Notes: a model not told the origin generated them from the sequence alone. A stretch of DNA of 64,000 bases from JADLHS01 sp964594985 (GCA_964594985.1 CAZQNQ010000022.1:34270-98269), one strand, 5' to 3'; counted from the first letter of the stretch, positions 1-9,601 are shown. Program-made: numbers and translations.

Positions 1-1
1 G

Positions 2-3000
2 CGGGAGATTCCGGTAAACCGCCTCCCGGCGCGCACCGATGAATTGCTCGCCTACACTGCCGATGCGGCGGATTGGAAATTATCCCTGAGCGCCGAGCGG
101 CTTTCGGCGCGAGTCATTGCGGAGATTTTCAATCTCGTCACCGTGGGCGACGGACTCGTGGGCGGCAGCGCGACGATCCGTTATGGCCTCATCAATCAGG
201 GCGTGCAGGAGTTTCGCGTGAAAGTTCCGGCGCACTGGAAAAATGTCGAGTTCACCGGCCCAAGCATCCGGCGCAAAGAACAGGGCGGCGATGTGTGGAC
301 CATCGGGTTGCAGGACAAGGCGTGGGGCGCTTACACGCTCGTGGTCACTTACGATTACCAATTCGATCCGCAAGGCGCGACGTTGCCCGTGGCGGGGATT
401 CACACGCTGGATGTGGAGCAGGAGACGGGTTCGGTCGCGGTTACGACGGCCGCGAGTCTGAAGTTGAATGCGAAGGCCGTGGCCGAACCGCTTCGCCGCG
501 TGGATGAGGCGGAGTTGTCGGGCGCGGATCGCGCGCTCATCACGCGTTCCGTGCTGCTCGCATATCAATACACCGGCGACACCTACGATCTTTCCGTGGA
601 CGTGAAGCGTTACGAGGCTTCGGCAGTTTTGTCGGCGGTGGCGGATCGCACGCAACTCACGAGTGTTCTAACTGAAGCGGGCGAGTTGCTCACGCAGGCG
701 TCGTTCATGGTGAAGAACAACGACAAACAATTCCAACGCTTCCTACTGCCAACGAACGCGAGCTTCTGGAGTTGCTACGTGAACGGTCAGCCCGCCAAGC
801 CGGAGCGCGACAAGGATTGGTTGCTCGTGCCGCTGCCGCGTGGCGCGAATCGCGACCAGGCTTTCGCGGTGGACATCGTTTATGCCGAGAAGAAAGCCGC
901 GTTGCAGAGCGGGTCGCAAACCCTGCAACTTCACGCGCCGCAAACGGACGTGCCGAACACGTATGCCGAGTGGCAACTGTTCGTGCCGACAGCGAAACGG
1001 CTTTCCAGTTTTGGCGGCAGCATGAACGTGGCGCAAGGGACGGATTACGCCGTGCTCGACGCGTGGAAACAATTTCTCTCCTTCTACGGCAAGGTGCTGC
1101 GCGAGATCGGGCCGGGCTTGATCGTGTTCGGCCTGCTGGCGGTGTTGGTGGTCGCGCTCGTGGTCATCGCCGCGCGGCGCGGCGCGAGCGGTTTGCTCAC
1201 GGCGCTGGTGGTGTTGGCGATCATGGCAATCCTTGGCGCGATGTTGTTGCCGGCGTTGAGCAAGGCGAAGTCCAAGGCCCAACGCATCAGCAGCGTGAAC
1301 AACTTGAAACAGATCGGTCTGGCGGTGCGGATCTTTGCGGGCGACAACGATGACCGCTTGCCCGTGTCGTTTGAGGAGATGATGAACGAGCTGTCCACGG
1401 ACAAGGTCACTTACGATATCGAATCCGGACAGCGGTTCACTTATCTCGGAGCGGGTTATCGCGACGGCGAAATCACGCCCGACTCCATCATCGCTTATTC
1501 GCCGATCATCAACGGGCATTGCAACGTCCTGATGGCGGACGGCAGCGTGCAGATGATCTCTGATCGCAAATTTTCCGAGTATGCACAACGCGGTTTCATC
1601 CAGCGCGTCCCGGCGCAAGAACTGGCGCGTGTGGAGCAGGAGCGCGCCATCCGTTCGCGGCAGTTTGGGGATAGGTTTGGGACTCCCGCCTCGGCGGCAG
1701 TTCCGGTGCGGATGGATGCGGCCGGGGCCATCGTGGAAAACTCCGGAGTCAATGGGCGTCCGGTCACGATGGCTGGCGGTCATGGTGGTGGTGGCGTTGG
1801 GAATCTGGGAGCTGTGATTACGGGTTCAAGCGGGATGCCAGCAGCCGGTGCGGTCCCGGGTTTGGCCGCGTTGACCCCGCCGCCCGCGAAGGCCGCCGGG
1901 CTGCGTTCCATCCGCATTGATATTCCGCGCACGGGCAATGCCTTCCTGTTCACCAAGGTGCTCAATGTGCGCGACGAGCCGTTGAGCGTGTCGGCGAGCA
2001 TTATGTCGCTGCAAACGTTTCAACAACGCCAGATGATGGCGCAGGTCGCGGCGTTTCTCACGGGGTTGGTCGTCTGGTTCTGGCAATGGCGTGGCAGTCG
2101 CAACAGCTTCGTGCTGACGCTGGCGCTCGCGCTGATGTTCGGTTCGGTGGCGAGCCTGTTGATCGCATGGCGCGCGTTGCATGATGTGTTGATCGTCGGT
2201 TTTCCAATCATCCTGCTGACGGTGGTTTCATGGTTGGTCTGGAAATTCTGGGCGCGCCGCGCGCAGAACGAAGCGGACGTTGAAGTCTCCAGCGATCCGG
2301 ATGAACCCGGCGCGTCGGAAATCCCGCCCGCCGTGGCGGGATTGATCATCGCGTTCCTGATGGCCTTGCCGCTGACGACGCAGGCCAGTGAAGCACCCGC
2401 GACGACGGCGAATGTTTCCGTGCTGTCGGCAAATTACACCGGCACGGTGAATGAACGCGTCGCGCAGCTCGAAGCCGTCGTCCGCGTCAACGCCGCGCAG
2501 GCGAACCAGAAGATCGCGCTCTTCGGCGAAGACGTGGCGGTGCAAAGCTTCAGCGCCAAGCCCAAGGACGCGAAGATCGTGCGGGAAGGGAAGACGGTTT
2601 CAGTGCTGCTGCCGCGCAAAGGGGAAGCGACGTTGCAACTCAAGCTGCTCGTCCGGCTCAGCGGCGACGTGGCGAAACGGCAGTTGGTGTTCGCGATTCC
2701 GGCGGCGCTGACGACCCGGCTGAACCTGACGATTGATCAGCCGGATGCGGACGTGGAATTTCCGGGCGCAATTTCCTTCCAACGGGTGACCGAAGCACAA
2801 CACACCCGGCTCGATGCGTTGATGGGCGCGGGTGAACGCGTGTCGCTCGCGTGGACGCCGCGCGTGAAGCGGGCGGCGGAAGTGGCAGCGACGGTGATGT
2901 GTCAGAACGCAGCGCTGGTATCGTTCGGCGGTGGCGTGATGAACGTGCGTTCGGTGCTGGATTATCAGGTCACGCAGGGCGAGTTGCGCTCAGCGCGGGT

Positions 3001-5545
3001 GAAGCTTCCCGCCGGGCAACGTTTGCTGCGCGTGGAGGGCGATTCCATCCGCACCTGGACGACGAAGGAGGAGGGCGGGTCACAAATCCTCGTGGTGGAT
3101 CTGCTCAAGGGCATGACGCCGAATTACCGGCTCACGGTCGAGACGGAGAAGGCGCTCGAGGCGTTGCCGATGACGGCAGCGGTCGAAACCCCGCACGCGC
3201 TCGATGTGAAGCGTGAGACGGGTTTGGTGGCGTTGCGCGCGGAGGACGAGCTGGAATTCTCCGTGGCGCGCACGGATGAATTACAGCGCGTGGACACCGC
3301 GGCGTTTGCCAGCAGCGGCGTGGGGCAGAATGCGTCGGGCGTGACGAGCGCGTTCCGGTTTCTCAAGCCGGAGTTCACGTTGGAAGCGCGCGTGACGGCG
3401 TTGCAGCCGCAGATCGAAGCCGTGGTGCGGAACAGCCTGCGCGTCGGCGACGAGCAGTTGAGCCTCGCGGCGACGATTGATTACGTCATTAAACGTGTTG
3501 GCGTGTTTGGGCTGAAGTTTACTGTGCCGGCGGAGTATCGCATCGAGTCCGTGACTGGCGCGAATGTGCTGCAATGGAATGAACGCAACGATGGCGGCGA
3601 ACGGGTCGTGGAGGTGACACTCAAGGAACGCACGGCGGGCGCGTATTCGTTGCGGGTGGATTTGGTGAAGCCGGTCAAAGGTCTGGAGAAGGAACTGGCC
3701 TTCGCGGGCGTGCAACCACTGGGTACGCAGAAGTTGTCCGGGTTTGTTTCCGTTTCCGCCGAGCCGGGCGTGTCGGTCAAGACGGCGGCGTTCGACGGGT
3801 TGACGGAGATTCCCGTAGGGTTGTTGCCGGGCGGCAGTCCGCGCGGGAATGAAACGGGATTACTGGCTTACAAATTCATCGCAGCGGAATCCGGCGTGGC
3901 CGCGCCGTGGAAATTGACGGTGACGACGGAAACCGTCGCGCCGTGGGTGCGGGCGGAGGTGGCGAGCACGTTGACGGTGAGCGACACGCTGGTGAGCGGT
4001 CGCGCGCTGGTACGGTTCGACATCCAGAACGCGCCGGTGAAGGAATTGCGCCTGAAGATTCCGGCGGCGTTGAAGAATGTGGAAATTACCGGCGCGAACA
4101 TCCGGCGGCGCGATCACACGGGCGAGGTGTGGCGGGTGGAATTGCAGAACAAGGTGCGCGGCAATTACACGCTGACTGTGACATGGGATCAGGCGCGCAG
4201 CACGTCAGCCGAGCGGGTTGATCTCGCGGAACTGAGCGTCGAAGGCGTGGAGCGCGAGACAGGCACGCTGGCGATCGTGGCGAAAGCGCCGCTGCAGATC
4301 ACCGAGGCGAGCGCGGCAGAATTGCTGAAGCTCGACACACATGAATGGCCGGAGTGGGCCGGAGCGGCGGACGCGAACACGGCGCTGGCGTATCGGTATC
4401 TGCGGCCCGGCTACCAGCTCGCGGTGGACGTGAAGCGTTATTCGGAGGCGGAAGTTTTGCAGGCGTTGGCGGAAACCGTCCACTTGAGCACTGTCGTGGC
4501 GGAGGATGGACAGATGATGACGTCGCTCTCGGTCGCAGTGCGGAACAATGGACGGCAACATCTGGAAGTGGTATTGCCGCCCGGCACGCGGGTGTGGTCG
4601 GCGTTCGTGGCGGGACAGGCGGTGCGGCCAAGTTTGCGCGATGGGAAACTGCTGTTGCCATTGGAAAACGCCGGCAGCGATGACGCGGCGTTGACAGTGG
4701 AGTTGACCTACGTGAGCACGAATCAGAATCAATTCCCGCGCGGCAAAGGCGCGGTGAGTCTGGTGTCGCCGACGCTGGATGTGCCGTTGAAGAACGCGCG
4801 CTGGGAACTGTTTCTCCCGCCGGATTATCAATATGACGAGTTCAGCGGCACGATGACACGCGAAGCGGGCGTGACGGTGGCGACGATGACGGCGGATCTG
4901 CCGCCGATCAACGATGAGGCGAGTTTCTCGGTGCTGGATTATTCGCTGCGCGAATCCGCGGCGAAGCAGGAGGCGGCCAAGGGCGTGAAGACCGAACTCG
5001 ACAACGTGAAGAAGAAGCTGGCCGAGGGAAATGTGAAGGATGCGGCGAATTATTACTCGCGCGCGCAGAACCGGAGCGGTGGCCGGGAAGATGACAGCGA
5101 GGCGAAGGAGGTTGAGTTGCAACTCCGCCGCGCCCAGGCGAGCAACATCGTGCAGGCGCAGCAGGAGTTTTTGACCCGCAACAACGGGATGTTCGAACAG
5201 ACCGCCGGGATGAACGCGCCGGCGGGTGCCGATCAAAAGCAGGATGCCTATTTCAACAAGGCGGCCGAACAGCAATGGGAGAAGTTGCAGGCCGCGCAGG
5301 AAGTTGCGGTGGCCAAGGTGCGGCCGCTGCGGGTCAATCTGCCGACACGCGGGCTGCGGCATTCGTTCACGCAGGTCTTGCAGACCGAGCCGGGCAAGGC
5401 GATGACGGTGAGTTTTCACGCGGCGAACACCAAGAACGTGAACTGGCTGGGCCGCATCGCGGCGGGCGCGGTGGGATTTCTGGCGTTGTGGGTGGTGGTG
5501 GCAGTCGGGACAAGCCGGATGTCGCATCGCAACCAGCCGGCGTGA
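2..5545 (+). CDS. Giant internally duplicated beta-rich membrane protein with inserted pseudopilin-like segment (5' partial)
   Basis: The frame is open to the left edge of the window, so the true start lies upstream; an internal TTG at 44 is not a convincing start. More than 1,840 residues are visible. The protein contains two related halves: the beta-rich stretch at about 74-1080 reappears at about 3908-4900 (compare WKLSLSAERL with WKLTVTTETV, and VDVKRYEASAVL with VDVKRYSEAEVL). Each half ends in a related block (LRSIRIDIPRTG at about 1900, VRPLRVNLPTRG at about 5320) followed by membrane segments. Between the halves are several transmembrane helices (about 2030-2260) and a signal-like helix (about 2335-2390). 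Only the first half carries, at about 1190-1600, a hydrophobic helix, a SKAKSKAQ-type basic patch, NNLKQIG and an H-x-DG signature (HCNVLMADGS), as in Planctomycetes/Verrucomicrobia pseudopilins. The extreme C-terminus is another membrane helix. Function unknown; an envelope-anchored surface protein is inferred. Confidence 0.85.
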   Translation, partial: REIPVNRLPARTDELLAYTADAADWKLSLSAERLSARVIAEIFNLVTVGDGLVGGSATIRYGLINQGVQEFRVKVPAHWKNVEFTGPSIRRKEQGGDVWTIGLQDKAWGAYTLVVTYDYQFDPQGATLPVAGIHTLDVEQETGSVAVTTAASLKLNAKAVAEPLRRVDEAELSGADRALITRSVLLAYQYTGDTYDLSVDVKRYEASAVLSAVADRTQLTSVLTEAGELLTQASFMVKNNDKQFQRFLLPTNASFWSCYVNGQPAKPERDKDWLLVPLPRGANRDQAFAVDIVYAEKKAALQSGSQTLQLHAPQTDVPNTYAEWQLFVPTAKRLSSFGGSMNVAQGTDYAVLDAWKQFLSFYGKVLREIGPGLIVFGLLAVLVVALVVIAARRGASGLLTALVVLAIMAILGAMLLPALSKAKSKAQRISSVNNLKQIGLAVRIFAGDNDDRLPVSFEEMMNELSTDKVTYDIESGQRFTYLGAGYRDGEITPDSIIAYSPIINGHCNVLMADGSVQMISDRKFSEYAQRGFIQRVPAQELARVEQERAIRSRQFGDRFGTPASAAVPVRMDAAGAIVENSGVNGRPVTMAGGHGGGGVGNLGAVITGSSGMPAAGAVPGLAALTPPPAKAAGLRSIRIDIPRTGNAFLFTKVLNVRDEPLSVSASIMSLQTFQQRQMMAQVAAFLTGLVVWFWQWRGSRNSFVLTLALALMFGSVASLLIAWRALHDVLIVGFPIILLTVVSWLVWKFWARRAQNEADVEVSSDPDEPGASEIPPAVAGLIIAFLMALPLTTQASEAPATTANVSVLSANYTGTVNERVAQLEAVVRVNAAQANQKIALFGEDVAVQSFSAKPKDAKIVREGKTVSVLLPRKGEATLQLKLLVRLSGDVAKRQLVFAIPAALTTRLNLTIDQPDADVEFPGAISFQRVTEAQHTRLDALMGAGERVSLAWTPRVKRAAEVAATVMCQNAALVSFGGGVMNVRSVLDYQVTQGELRSARVKLPAGQRLLRVEGDSIRTWTTKEEGGSQILVVDLLKGMTPNYRLTVETEKALEALPMTAAVETPHALDVKRETGLVALRAEDELEFSVARTDELQRVDTAAFASSGVGQNASGVTSAFRFLKPEFTLEARVTALQPQIEAVVRNSLRVGDEQLSLAATIDYVIKRVGVFGLKFTVPAEYRIESVTGANVLQWNERNDGGERVVEVTLKERTAGAYSLRVDLVKPVKGLEKELAFAGVQPLGTQKLSGFVSVSAEPGVSVKTAAFDGLTEIPVGLLPGGSPRGNETGLLAYKFIAAESGVAAPWKLTVTTETVAPWVRAEVASTLTVSDTLVSGRALVRFDIQNAPVKELRLKIPAALKNVEITGANIRRRDHTGEVWRVELQNKVRGNYTLTVTWDQARSTSAERVDLAELSVEGVERETGTLAIVAKAPLQITEASAAELLKLDTHEWPEWAGAADANTALAYRYLRPGYQLAVDVKRYSEAEVLQALAETVHLSTVVAEDGQMMTSLSVAVRNNGRQHLEVVLPPGTRVWSAFVAGQAVRPSLRDGKLLLPLENAGSDDAALTVELTYVSTNQNQFPRGKGAVSLVSPTLDVPLKNARWELFLPPDYQYDEFSGTMTREAGVTVATMTADLPPINDEASFSVLDYSLRESAAKQEAAKGVKTELDNVKKKLAEGNVKDAANYYSRAQNRSGGREDDSEAKEVELQLRRAQASNIVQAQQEFLTRNNGMFEQTAGMNAPAGADQKQDAYFNKAAEQQWEKLQAAQEVAVAKVRPLRVNLPTRGLRHSFTQVLQTEPGKAMTVSFHAANTKNVNWLGRIAAGAVGFLALWVVVAVGTSRMSHRNQPA

Positions 5546-5648
5546 GTGTGGCGGGAGGATGGGCGCGCTCCGGGGAAAAGAGCGGGTTGATTCGGGCGAT
5601 TCGGGTTGAATCAATCCTTCGGCAGCCTATCCTCCCGTCCGGCACGCC

Positions 5649-6605
5649 ATGAAACATCAAGTCATCACGGTCGAACAATTCTTCAAAGAGTATCAGAAGC
5701 AACTGGAACTGGAGTTGATCGCCGGGGAAGGCGGGCTCAAGCGCGAGATCATCGAGCCGACGGTGAACCGCCCCGGGCTCGTGCTCGCCGGATTCACGAA
5801 ATACTTCGCCTACAAACGCGTGCAAGCCTTGGGCAATGCCGAGATTTTCTTCCTGCGGTCGCTGACGGCGGCGGAGCGCGTCGGGTGTTACCGGCAACTG
5901 TTCAGTTTCAAGATTCCCTGCATGGTGTGCAGTCGCAGCTTGAAGCCGGACGAGCAGATGATTCAAGCCGCCAACGAGGCGCAGGTCCCCATCTTCCGCA
6001 CGCCGCAGCTCACGATGAATTTCATCAATCTGGCGACACTGGCGTTGGAATCCATGTTCGCGCCGCGCGGCACGGAACTGGGCAGCATGGTGGACATCCT
6101 CGGCGTCGGTGTGATCATCAAGGGCGAAAGCGGCGTCGGCAAAAGCGAGAGCGTGCTCGCGCTCATTGAACGGGGTTACAGCCTCGTGGCGGACGACGTG
6201 GTGAAGGTCCATCTCGAAGACGGCAAGCACGTCATCGGCACCCCGGCGCCGTTGACCAAGGATCGCATGGAGGTGCGCGGCATTGGCATCATCAACGTGG
6301 CGGCGATGTTCGGCATCAAGAGCATCCGCTCCAACAAACGCGTGGACCTGGTGATTTCCCTGCGGCCGTGGAGCGATGTGCCGGATGTGGACCGGCTGGG
6401 CATGGAACAGCAGTTCATCGAGATCCTCGGCGTGCCAGTGCCCCACATGATCATCCCGATCCGGCCGGGACGCGATATTGCGCGGCTGATCGAAGTGGCC
6501 GCCATGCACACCAAGCTGACCATCACCGGCTACAATCCGGCGCAGGAGTTGAACGACCGGTTGATCGCGCAGATGGCGGCGGAAGCCGCGGCGAAACAGA
6601 AATGA
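5649..6605 (+). CDS. hprK: HPr kinase/phosphorylase
   Basis: Cytoplasmic bifunctional enzyme that phosphorylates HPr on its regulatory serine and can reverse this. The 318-residue length fits the family. An N-terminal HprK domain (about 1-130) is followed by the kinase core with Walker A GESGVGKS at residues 159-166 and the signature region LVADDVVKVHLE near 179-190. The HPr gene starts 43 bases downstream, its expected substrate, and Enzyme I is in the same window. Odd point: where most family members have His-Gly ahead of VD(I/V)xG, this protein reads TELGSMVDILG, with Leu in the His position; the spacing to Walker A is unchanged. That His is linked to the phosphorylase/kinase chemistry in the Firmicutes enzymes, so activity balance may differ (inference). 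Confidence 0.93.
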   Translation: MKHQVITVEQFFKEYQKQLELELIAGEGGLKREIIEPTVNRPGLVLAGFTKYFAYKRVQALGNAEIFFLRSLTAAERVGCYRQLFSFKIPCMVCSRSLKPDEQMIQAANEAQVPIFRTPQLTMNFINLATLALESMFAPRGTELGSMVDILGVGVIIKGESGVGKSESVLALIERGYSLVADDVVKVHLEDGKHVIGTPAPLTKDRMEVRGIGIINVAAMFGIKSIRSNKRVDLVISLRPWSDVPDVDRLGMEQQFIEILGVPVPHMIIPIRPGRDIARLIEVAAMHTKLTITGYNPAQELNDRLIAQMAAEAAAKQK

Positions 6606-6648
6606 ATGGCGTGACGCCTGAATTCCGCTTAATAATAGGGCGATTTCA

Positions 6649-6927
6649 ATGAGCGCAAAGAAGCTGACCAAAGAACTGACCGTGCAGAACAAGCTGGGCA
6701 TCCATGCCCGGCCGGCCGCGATGTTCGTGAAGACTGCCAGCCGGTTCGCCTGTGAAATCATGGTGGAAAAGGACGGCGAAACGGTGAACGGCAAGAGCAT
6801 CATGGGCCTGATGATGCTGGCGGCCGGCCCGGGCAGCAAATTGTCGCTCCACGCCAATGGCAACGATGCGCAGGAAGCCATTTCCGAGATCGAAGCGTTG
6901 CTCCAGCGCAAGTTTGACGAGGATTGA
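6649..6927 (+). CDS. ptsH: Phosphocarrier protein HPr
   Basis: Small phosphocarrier of the PEP phosphotransferase relay, receiving phosphate from Enzyme I on a histidine and from HprK on a serine. At 92 residues it is near the usual length. The active-site motif GIHARPAA places the phospho-His at residue 19, and GKSIMGLMMLAA places the regulatory Ser at residue 50. It follows hprK by 43 bases, probably in one transcript. The matching Enzyme I gene lies far away on the other strand (53533-55311). No EII sugar permease is visible in the window, so a regulatory role is likely (inference). Confidence 0.95.
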   Translation: MSAKKLTKELTVQNKLGIHARPAAMFVKTASRFACEIMVEKDGETVNGKSIMGLMMLAAGPGSKLSLHANGNDAQEAISEIEALLQRKFDED

Positions 6928-6990
6928 GGCGCGGCGGTCGGATGTAGTTGAAACTTGGAACTTCGCCCGGAACCCCCTAATTTCCCGCGC

Positions 6991-7278
6991 ATGGCTGGAA
7001 CTGATTTCGATGTCAAATACGTGGCGCACCTCGCCCGGCTCGCGCTCTCGCCCGGGGAGGAAAAGAAACTCGGCGCGCAACTCGGCAACATCATCGGCTT
7101 CGTCGAGCAACTGAAGTCCGTGGACGTGTCGCACGTCGAACCGACGGCGCACGCCGTTCCGACCGTCAATGTCACCCGCGCGGATGAAGTGAAACCTTCG
7201 CTACCGCACGAAGAAGCCCTGCGCAACGCGCCGAAAAAATTCGGAGGCTTGTTTGTCGTCCCCAAGATTGTGGAATAG
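6991..7278 (+). CDS. gatC: Asp/Glu-tRNA(Asn/Gln) amidotransferase subunit C
   Basis: Small stabilising subunit of GatCAB, which converts misacylated Glu-tRNA(Gln) or Asp-tRNA(Asn) to the correct amide. The 95-residue protein shows the typical layout: VKYVAHLARLALSPGEEKKL at the start, the middle LKSVDVSHVEPTAHA, and a C-terminal A(P)KKFGGLFVVPKIVE. The ATG at 6991 is preferred over an in-frame TTG at 6955 because the family begins just before the VKYVAHLARL helix. gatA follows 99 bases downstream across a palindromic spacer; gatB is not in the window. Confidence 0.93.
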   Translation: MAGTDFDVKYVAHLARLALSPGEEKKLGAQLGNIIGFVEQLKSVDVSHVEPTAHAVPTVNVTRADEVKPSLPHEEALRNAPKKFGGLFVVPKIVE

Positions 7279-7280
7279 AA

Positions 7281-7374
7281 GCCACAGATTAACACAGATG
7301 CACACAGATTCAGAATGTGACTTCCCCGCGCCGATGAATTTTTTCATCTGTGTTTATCTGTGTCCATCTGTGGC
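7281..7374. repeat. Imperfect palindromic intergenic repeat, CCACAGAT type
   Basis: Left arm 7281-7310 and right arm 7344-7374 are inverted copies built from GCCACAGAT, ACACAGAT and ACACAGAT blocks separated by two variable bases. They fill the whole gatC-gatA spacer. The structure would form a long hairpin in RNA or DNA. Confidence 0.8.
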
Positions 7375-7377
7375 TGA

Positions 7378-8850
7378 ATGACCATGCTGAACCAACTCAC
7401 GATTTCCGAACTCACGGCCAAGATTGCCAAACGCGAAGTCTCGGCGCGCGAAGCCACGCAAGCCTGCCTCGATCGCGTCGCCAAGGTGGACGGGCAGATT
7501 CACGCGTTCATCAGCCACAATGCCGCCGACGCGCTGGCGCAGGCGGATGCGATTGATAAAGAGATTGCTCAAGGGGCCAGCGGTGCAACCCGTCCGTTGC
7601 TGGGCGCGCCCATCGGCATCAAGGACGTGCTGGCGGTGAAGAATCATCCGCTCAACTGCGGCTCGAAGATTCTCGGTAATTTTGTTTCGCCCTACGACGC
7701 TACGGTCATTGAAAAACTCAGGGCGGCAGGTGCGATCATTTTTGGGCGTCTGAACATGGACGAGTTCGCGATGGGAAGTTCGACGGAGAATTCCGCGTTC
7801 GGCCTCACGCGCAATCCGTGGGATACGACGCGCATCCCGGGCGGCTCGTCCGGCGGTTCGGCGGCAGCGGTCGCGGCGGACGAAGTCATCGCCACGCTCG
7901 GCACGGACACGGGTGGTTCGATCCGCCAACCCGCGGCGCTCTGCGGTTGTGTGGGTTTGAAGCCGACTTACGGGCGGGTTTCGCGTTACGGGTTGGTGGC
8001 GTTTGCGTCGTCGCTCGATCAGGTCGGGCCATTCAGCAAGGACGTGCGCGATACGGCCACATTGCTCAATGTCATCAGCGGTCACGACCAACGTGATTCA
8101 ACGAGCGTGAACCAGCCCGTGCCGGATTACACCAAGGCGCTCGATGGAAACATCAAGGGCCTGCGGCTCGGCTTGCCGAAGGAATACATGATCGGCGGCC
8201 TCGATCCCGAAGTGAAAGCCGCCGTGGACGCCGCGGTGAAGCAATTGGAATCACTTGGCGCGACCGTGGAGGAAATTTCCTTGCCGCACACGGAATACGC
8301 GGCGGCGACGTATTACATCATCGCGCCCGCCGAAGCTTCGGCGAATCTGGCGCGGTTTGACGGCATCCGTTACTGCGCCCGGGTGGATGGGGCGGACCCG
8401 ATTGAACTTTATCGCAACACGCGGGGCGCGGGCTTCGGCCCGGAAGTGAAGCGGCGCATCATTCTCGGCACGTATGTGCTGAGCAGCGGTTACTACGACG
8501 CCTATTATTTGCGGGCGCAAAAAGTCCGCACGCTCATCCGGCAGGATTTCTTGAAGGCTTTCGAGAAGGTGGATGCCATCGTGACGCCGACCGCGCCGAC
8601 GGCGGCGTTCAAGATCGGCGAGAAGTCGGACGATCCGCTGCAGATGTATCTTTCGGACGTATTCACCATCTCTTGCAACCTCGCCGGCATTTGTGGCGTG
8701 AGCTTGCCGTGCGGCTTCACGAAGTCGCCCAAGCTGCCCATCGGCCTGCAATTGCTGGGCAAACCCTTTGGGGAGGAAGCGCTGCTCAAGATCGCCCACG
8801 CCTACGAGCAAAGCACGCCGTGGCACAAGGAACGCGCGCCATTGGCTTAG
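7378..8850 (+). CDS. gatA: Asp/Glu-tRNA(Asn/Gln) amidotransferase subunit A
   Basis: Glutaminase/amidase subunit of GatCAB that releases ammonia from glutamine for tRNA-dependent amidation. The 490-residue length is standard. The amidase signature is clear: GIKDVLAVK supplies the catalytic Lys, and the glycine/serine-rich stretch RIPGGSSGGSAAAVAADE followed by GTDTGGSIRQPAA supplies the Ser-cisSer-Lys triad. The start may be the ATG at 7378 or the one at 7384 (MLNQLTISEL). It follows gatC with the same orientation. Confidence 0.95.
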   Translation: MTMLNQLTISELTAKIAKREVSAREATQACLDRVAKVDGQIHAFISHNAADALAQADAIDKEIAQGASGATRPLLGAPIGIKDVLAVKNHPLNCGSKILGNFVSPYDATVIEKLRAAGAIIFGRLNMDEFAMGSSTENSAFGLTRNPWDTTRIPGGSSGGSAAAVAADEVIATLGTDTGGSIRQPAALCGCVGLKPTYGRVSRYGLVAFASSLDQVGPFSKDVRDTATLLNVISGHDQRDSTSVNQPVPDYTKALDGNIKGLRLGLPKEYMIGGLDPEVKAAVDAAVKQLESLGATVEEISLPHTEYAAATYYIIAPAEASANLARFDGIRYCARVDGADPIELYRNTRGAGFGPEVKRRIILGTYVLSSGYYDAYYLRAQKVRTLIRQDFLKAFEKVDAIVTPTAPTAAFKIGEKSDDPLQMYLSDVFTISCNLAGICGVSLPCGFTKSPKLPIGLQLLGKPFGEEALLKIAHAYEQSTPWHKERAPLA

Positions 8851-8883
8851 AACCTGTAACAGAACGAACTTGTTGCGGCGGCT

Positions 8884-8959
8884 GGCAGGGCGCGTCACTC
8901 CGTGCGCGCCGCACTTCGCCAGCCAGACGATGGCGCGCAGAGGACTGACGCGCCCTACC
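8884..8959. repeat. Palindromic intergenic repeat, AGGGCGCGTCA type (copy 1)
   Basis: Left arm 8884-8910 and right arm 8932-8959 are inverted relatives sharing AGGGCGCGTCA and GCGCGCC blocks. A second, perfectly symmetrical copy of this family lies at 40079-40170. It occupies most of the spacer between gatA and the MsrB gene. Confidence 0.78.
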
Positions 8960-9061
8960 TAAAAGCCTCTTTTGTTATACGCTCTTAGTTAGACCTCAGT
9001 TAGATTATTCCGAACGGGTCGGGGGTTGTCAGGGTCAATTTATCCGACCGACGAACCAGGC

Positions 9062-9601
9062 ATGAACATGAAAGCCGTTCTTTATCTCAGCCTTTGTAGT
9101 GCTGCCGTTTTGCTGGCGGGATGCAATTCCTCGCCCGGGCCGGAAAAGGTTTCTGCCTCGAAGTCGTCCCTCCCATCCACCACCACAAATATGAATCCCA
9201 CCGTCATCAAATCCGACGAAGAGTGGAAAAAACAACTGACGCCCGAGCAATACGAGATCTTGCGTAAGAAGGGCACGGAACGCGCCTTCACCGGCGCGTA
9301 TTGGAACACGAAGGACAAGGGAACTTACAAGTGTGCGGGCTGTGGGGAGTTGTTGTTCGTGTCCGACACCAAGTTCGATTCAGGCTGCGGTTGGCCGAGT
9401 TTTTATGCCCCGGCGGCTTCCAATGTCGTCGCCGAAGCGAAGGATGACAGTCATTTCATGACCCGCACGGAGGTGTTGTGTTCCAAGTGCGGCGGACATC
9501 TGGGGCATGTGTTCGATGACGGTCCGAATCCCACCGGGTTGCGTTATTGCATCAATTCCGGCGCAATCCAGTTCGAGGCCGAGGCCAAGGAGAAGAAGTA
9601 G
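9062..9601 (+). CDS. msrB: Peptide-methionine (R)-S-oxide reductase, lipoprotein form
   Basis: Reduces methionine-R-sulfoxide in proteins, here probably in the periplasm. The N-terminus has a lipoprotein signal with lipobox LLAGC (Cys 21), then a low-complexity linker and the MsrB domain. Two zinc-binding CxxC pairs are visible (KCAGCGE and CSKCGGH), as is the catalytic region RYCINSGAIQFE. The ATG at 9062 is chosen because it starts the signal peptide; an ATG six bases later is also possible. Length 179 residues. The gene appears monocistronic between two spacers. Confidence 0.92.
   Translation: MNMKAVLYLSLCSAAVLLAGCNSSPGPEKVSASKSSLPSTTTNMNPTVIKSDEEWKKQLTPEQYEILRKKGTERAFTGAYWNTKDKGTYKCAGCGELLFVSDTKFDSGCGWPSFYAPAASNVVAEAKDDSHFMTRTEVLCSKCGGHLGHVFDDGPNPTGLRYCINSGAIQFEAEAKEKK

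Noticed and set aside
4205..5614. 469-codon reverse frame and 5367-7295 642-codon reverse frame
   Set aside because: Antisense to the giant protein, hprK and HPr; Arg/His-rich translations typical of high-GC shadows.
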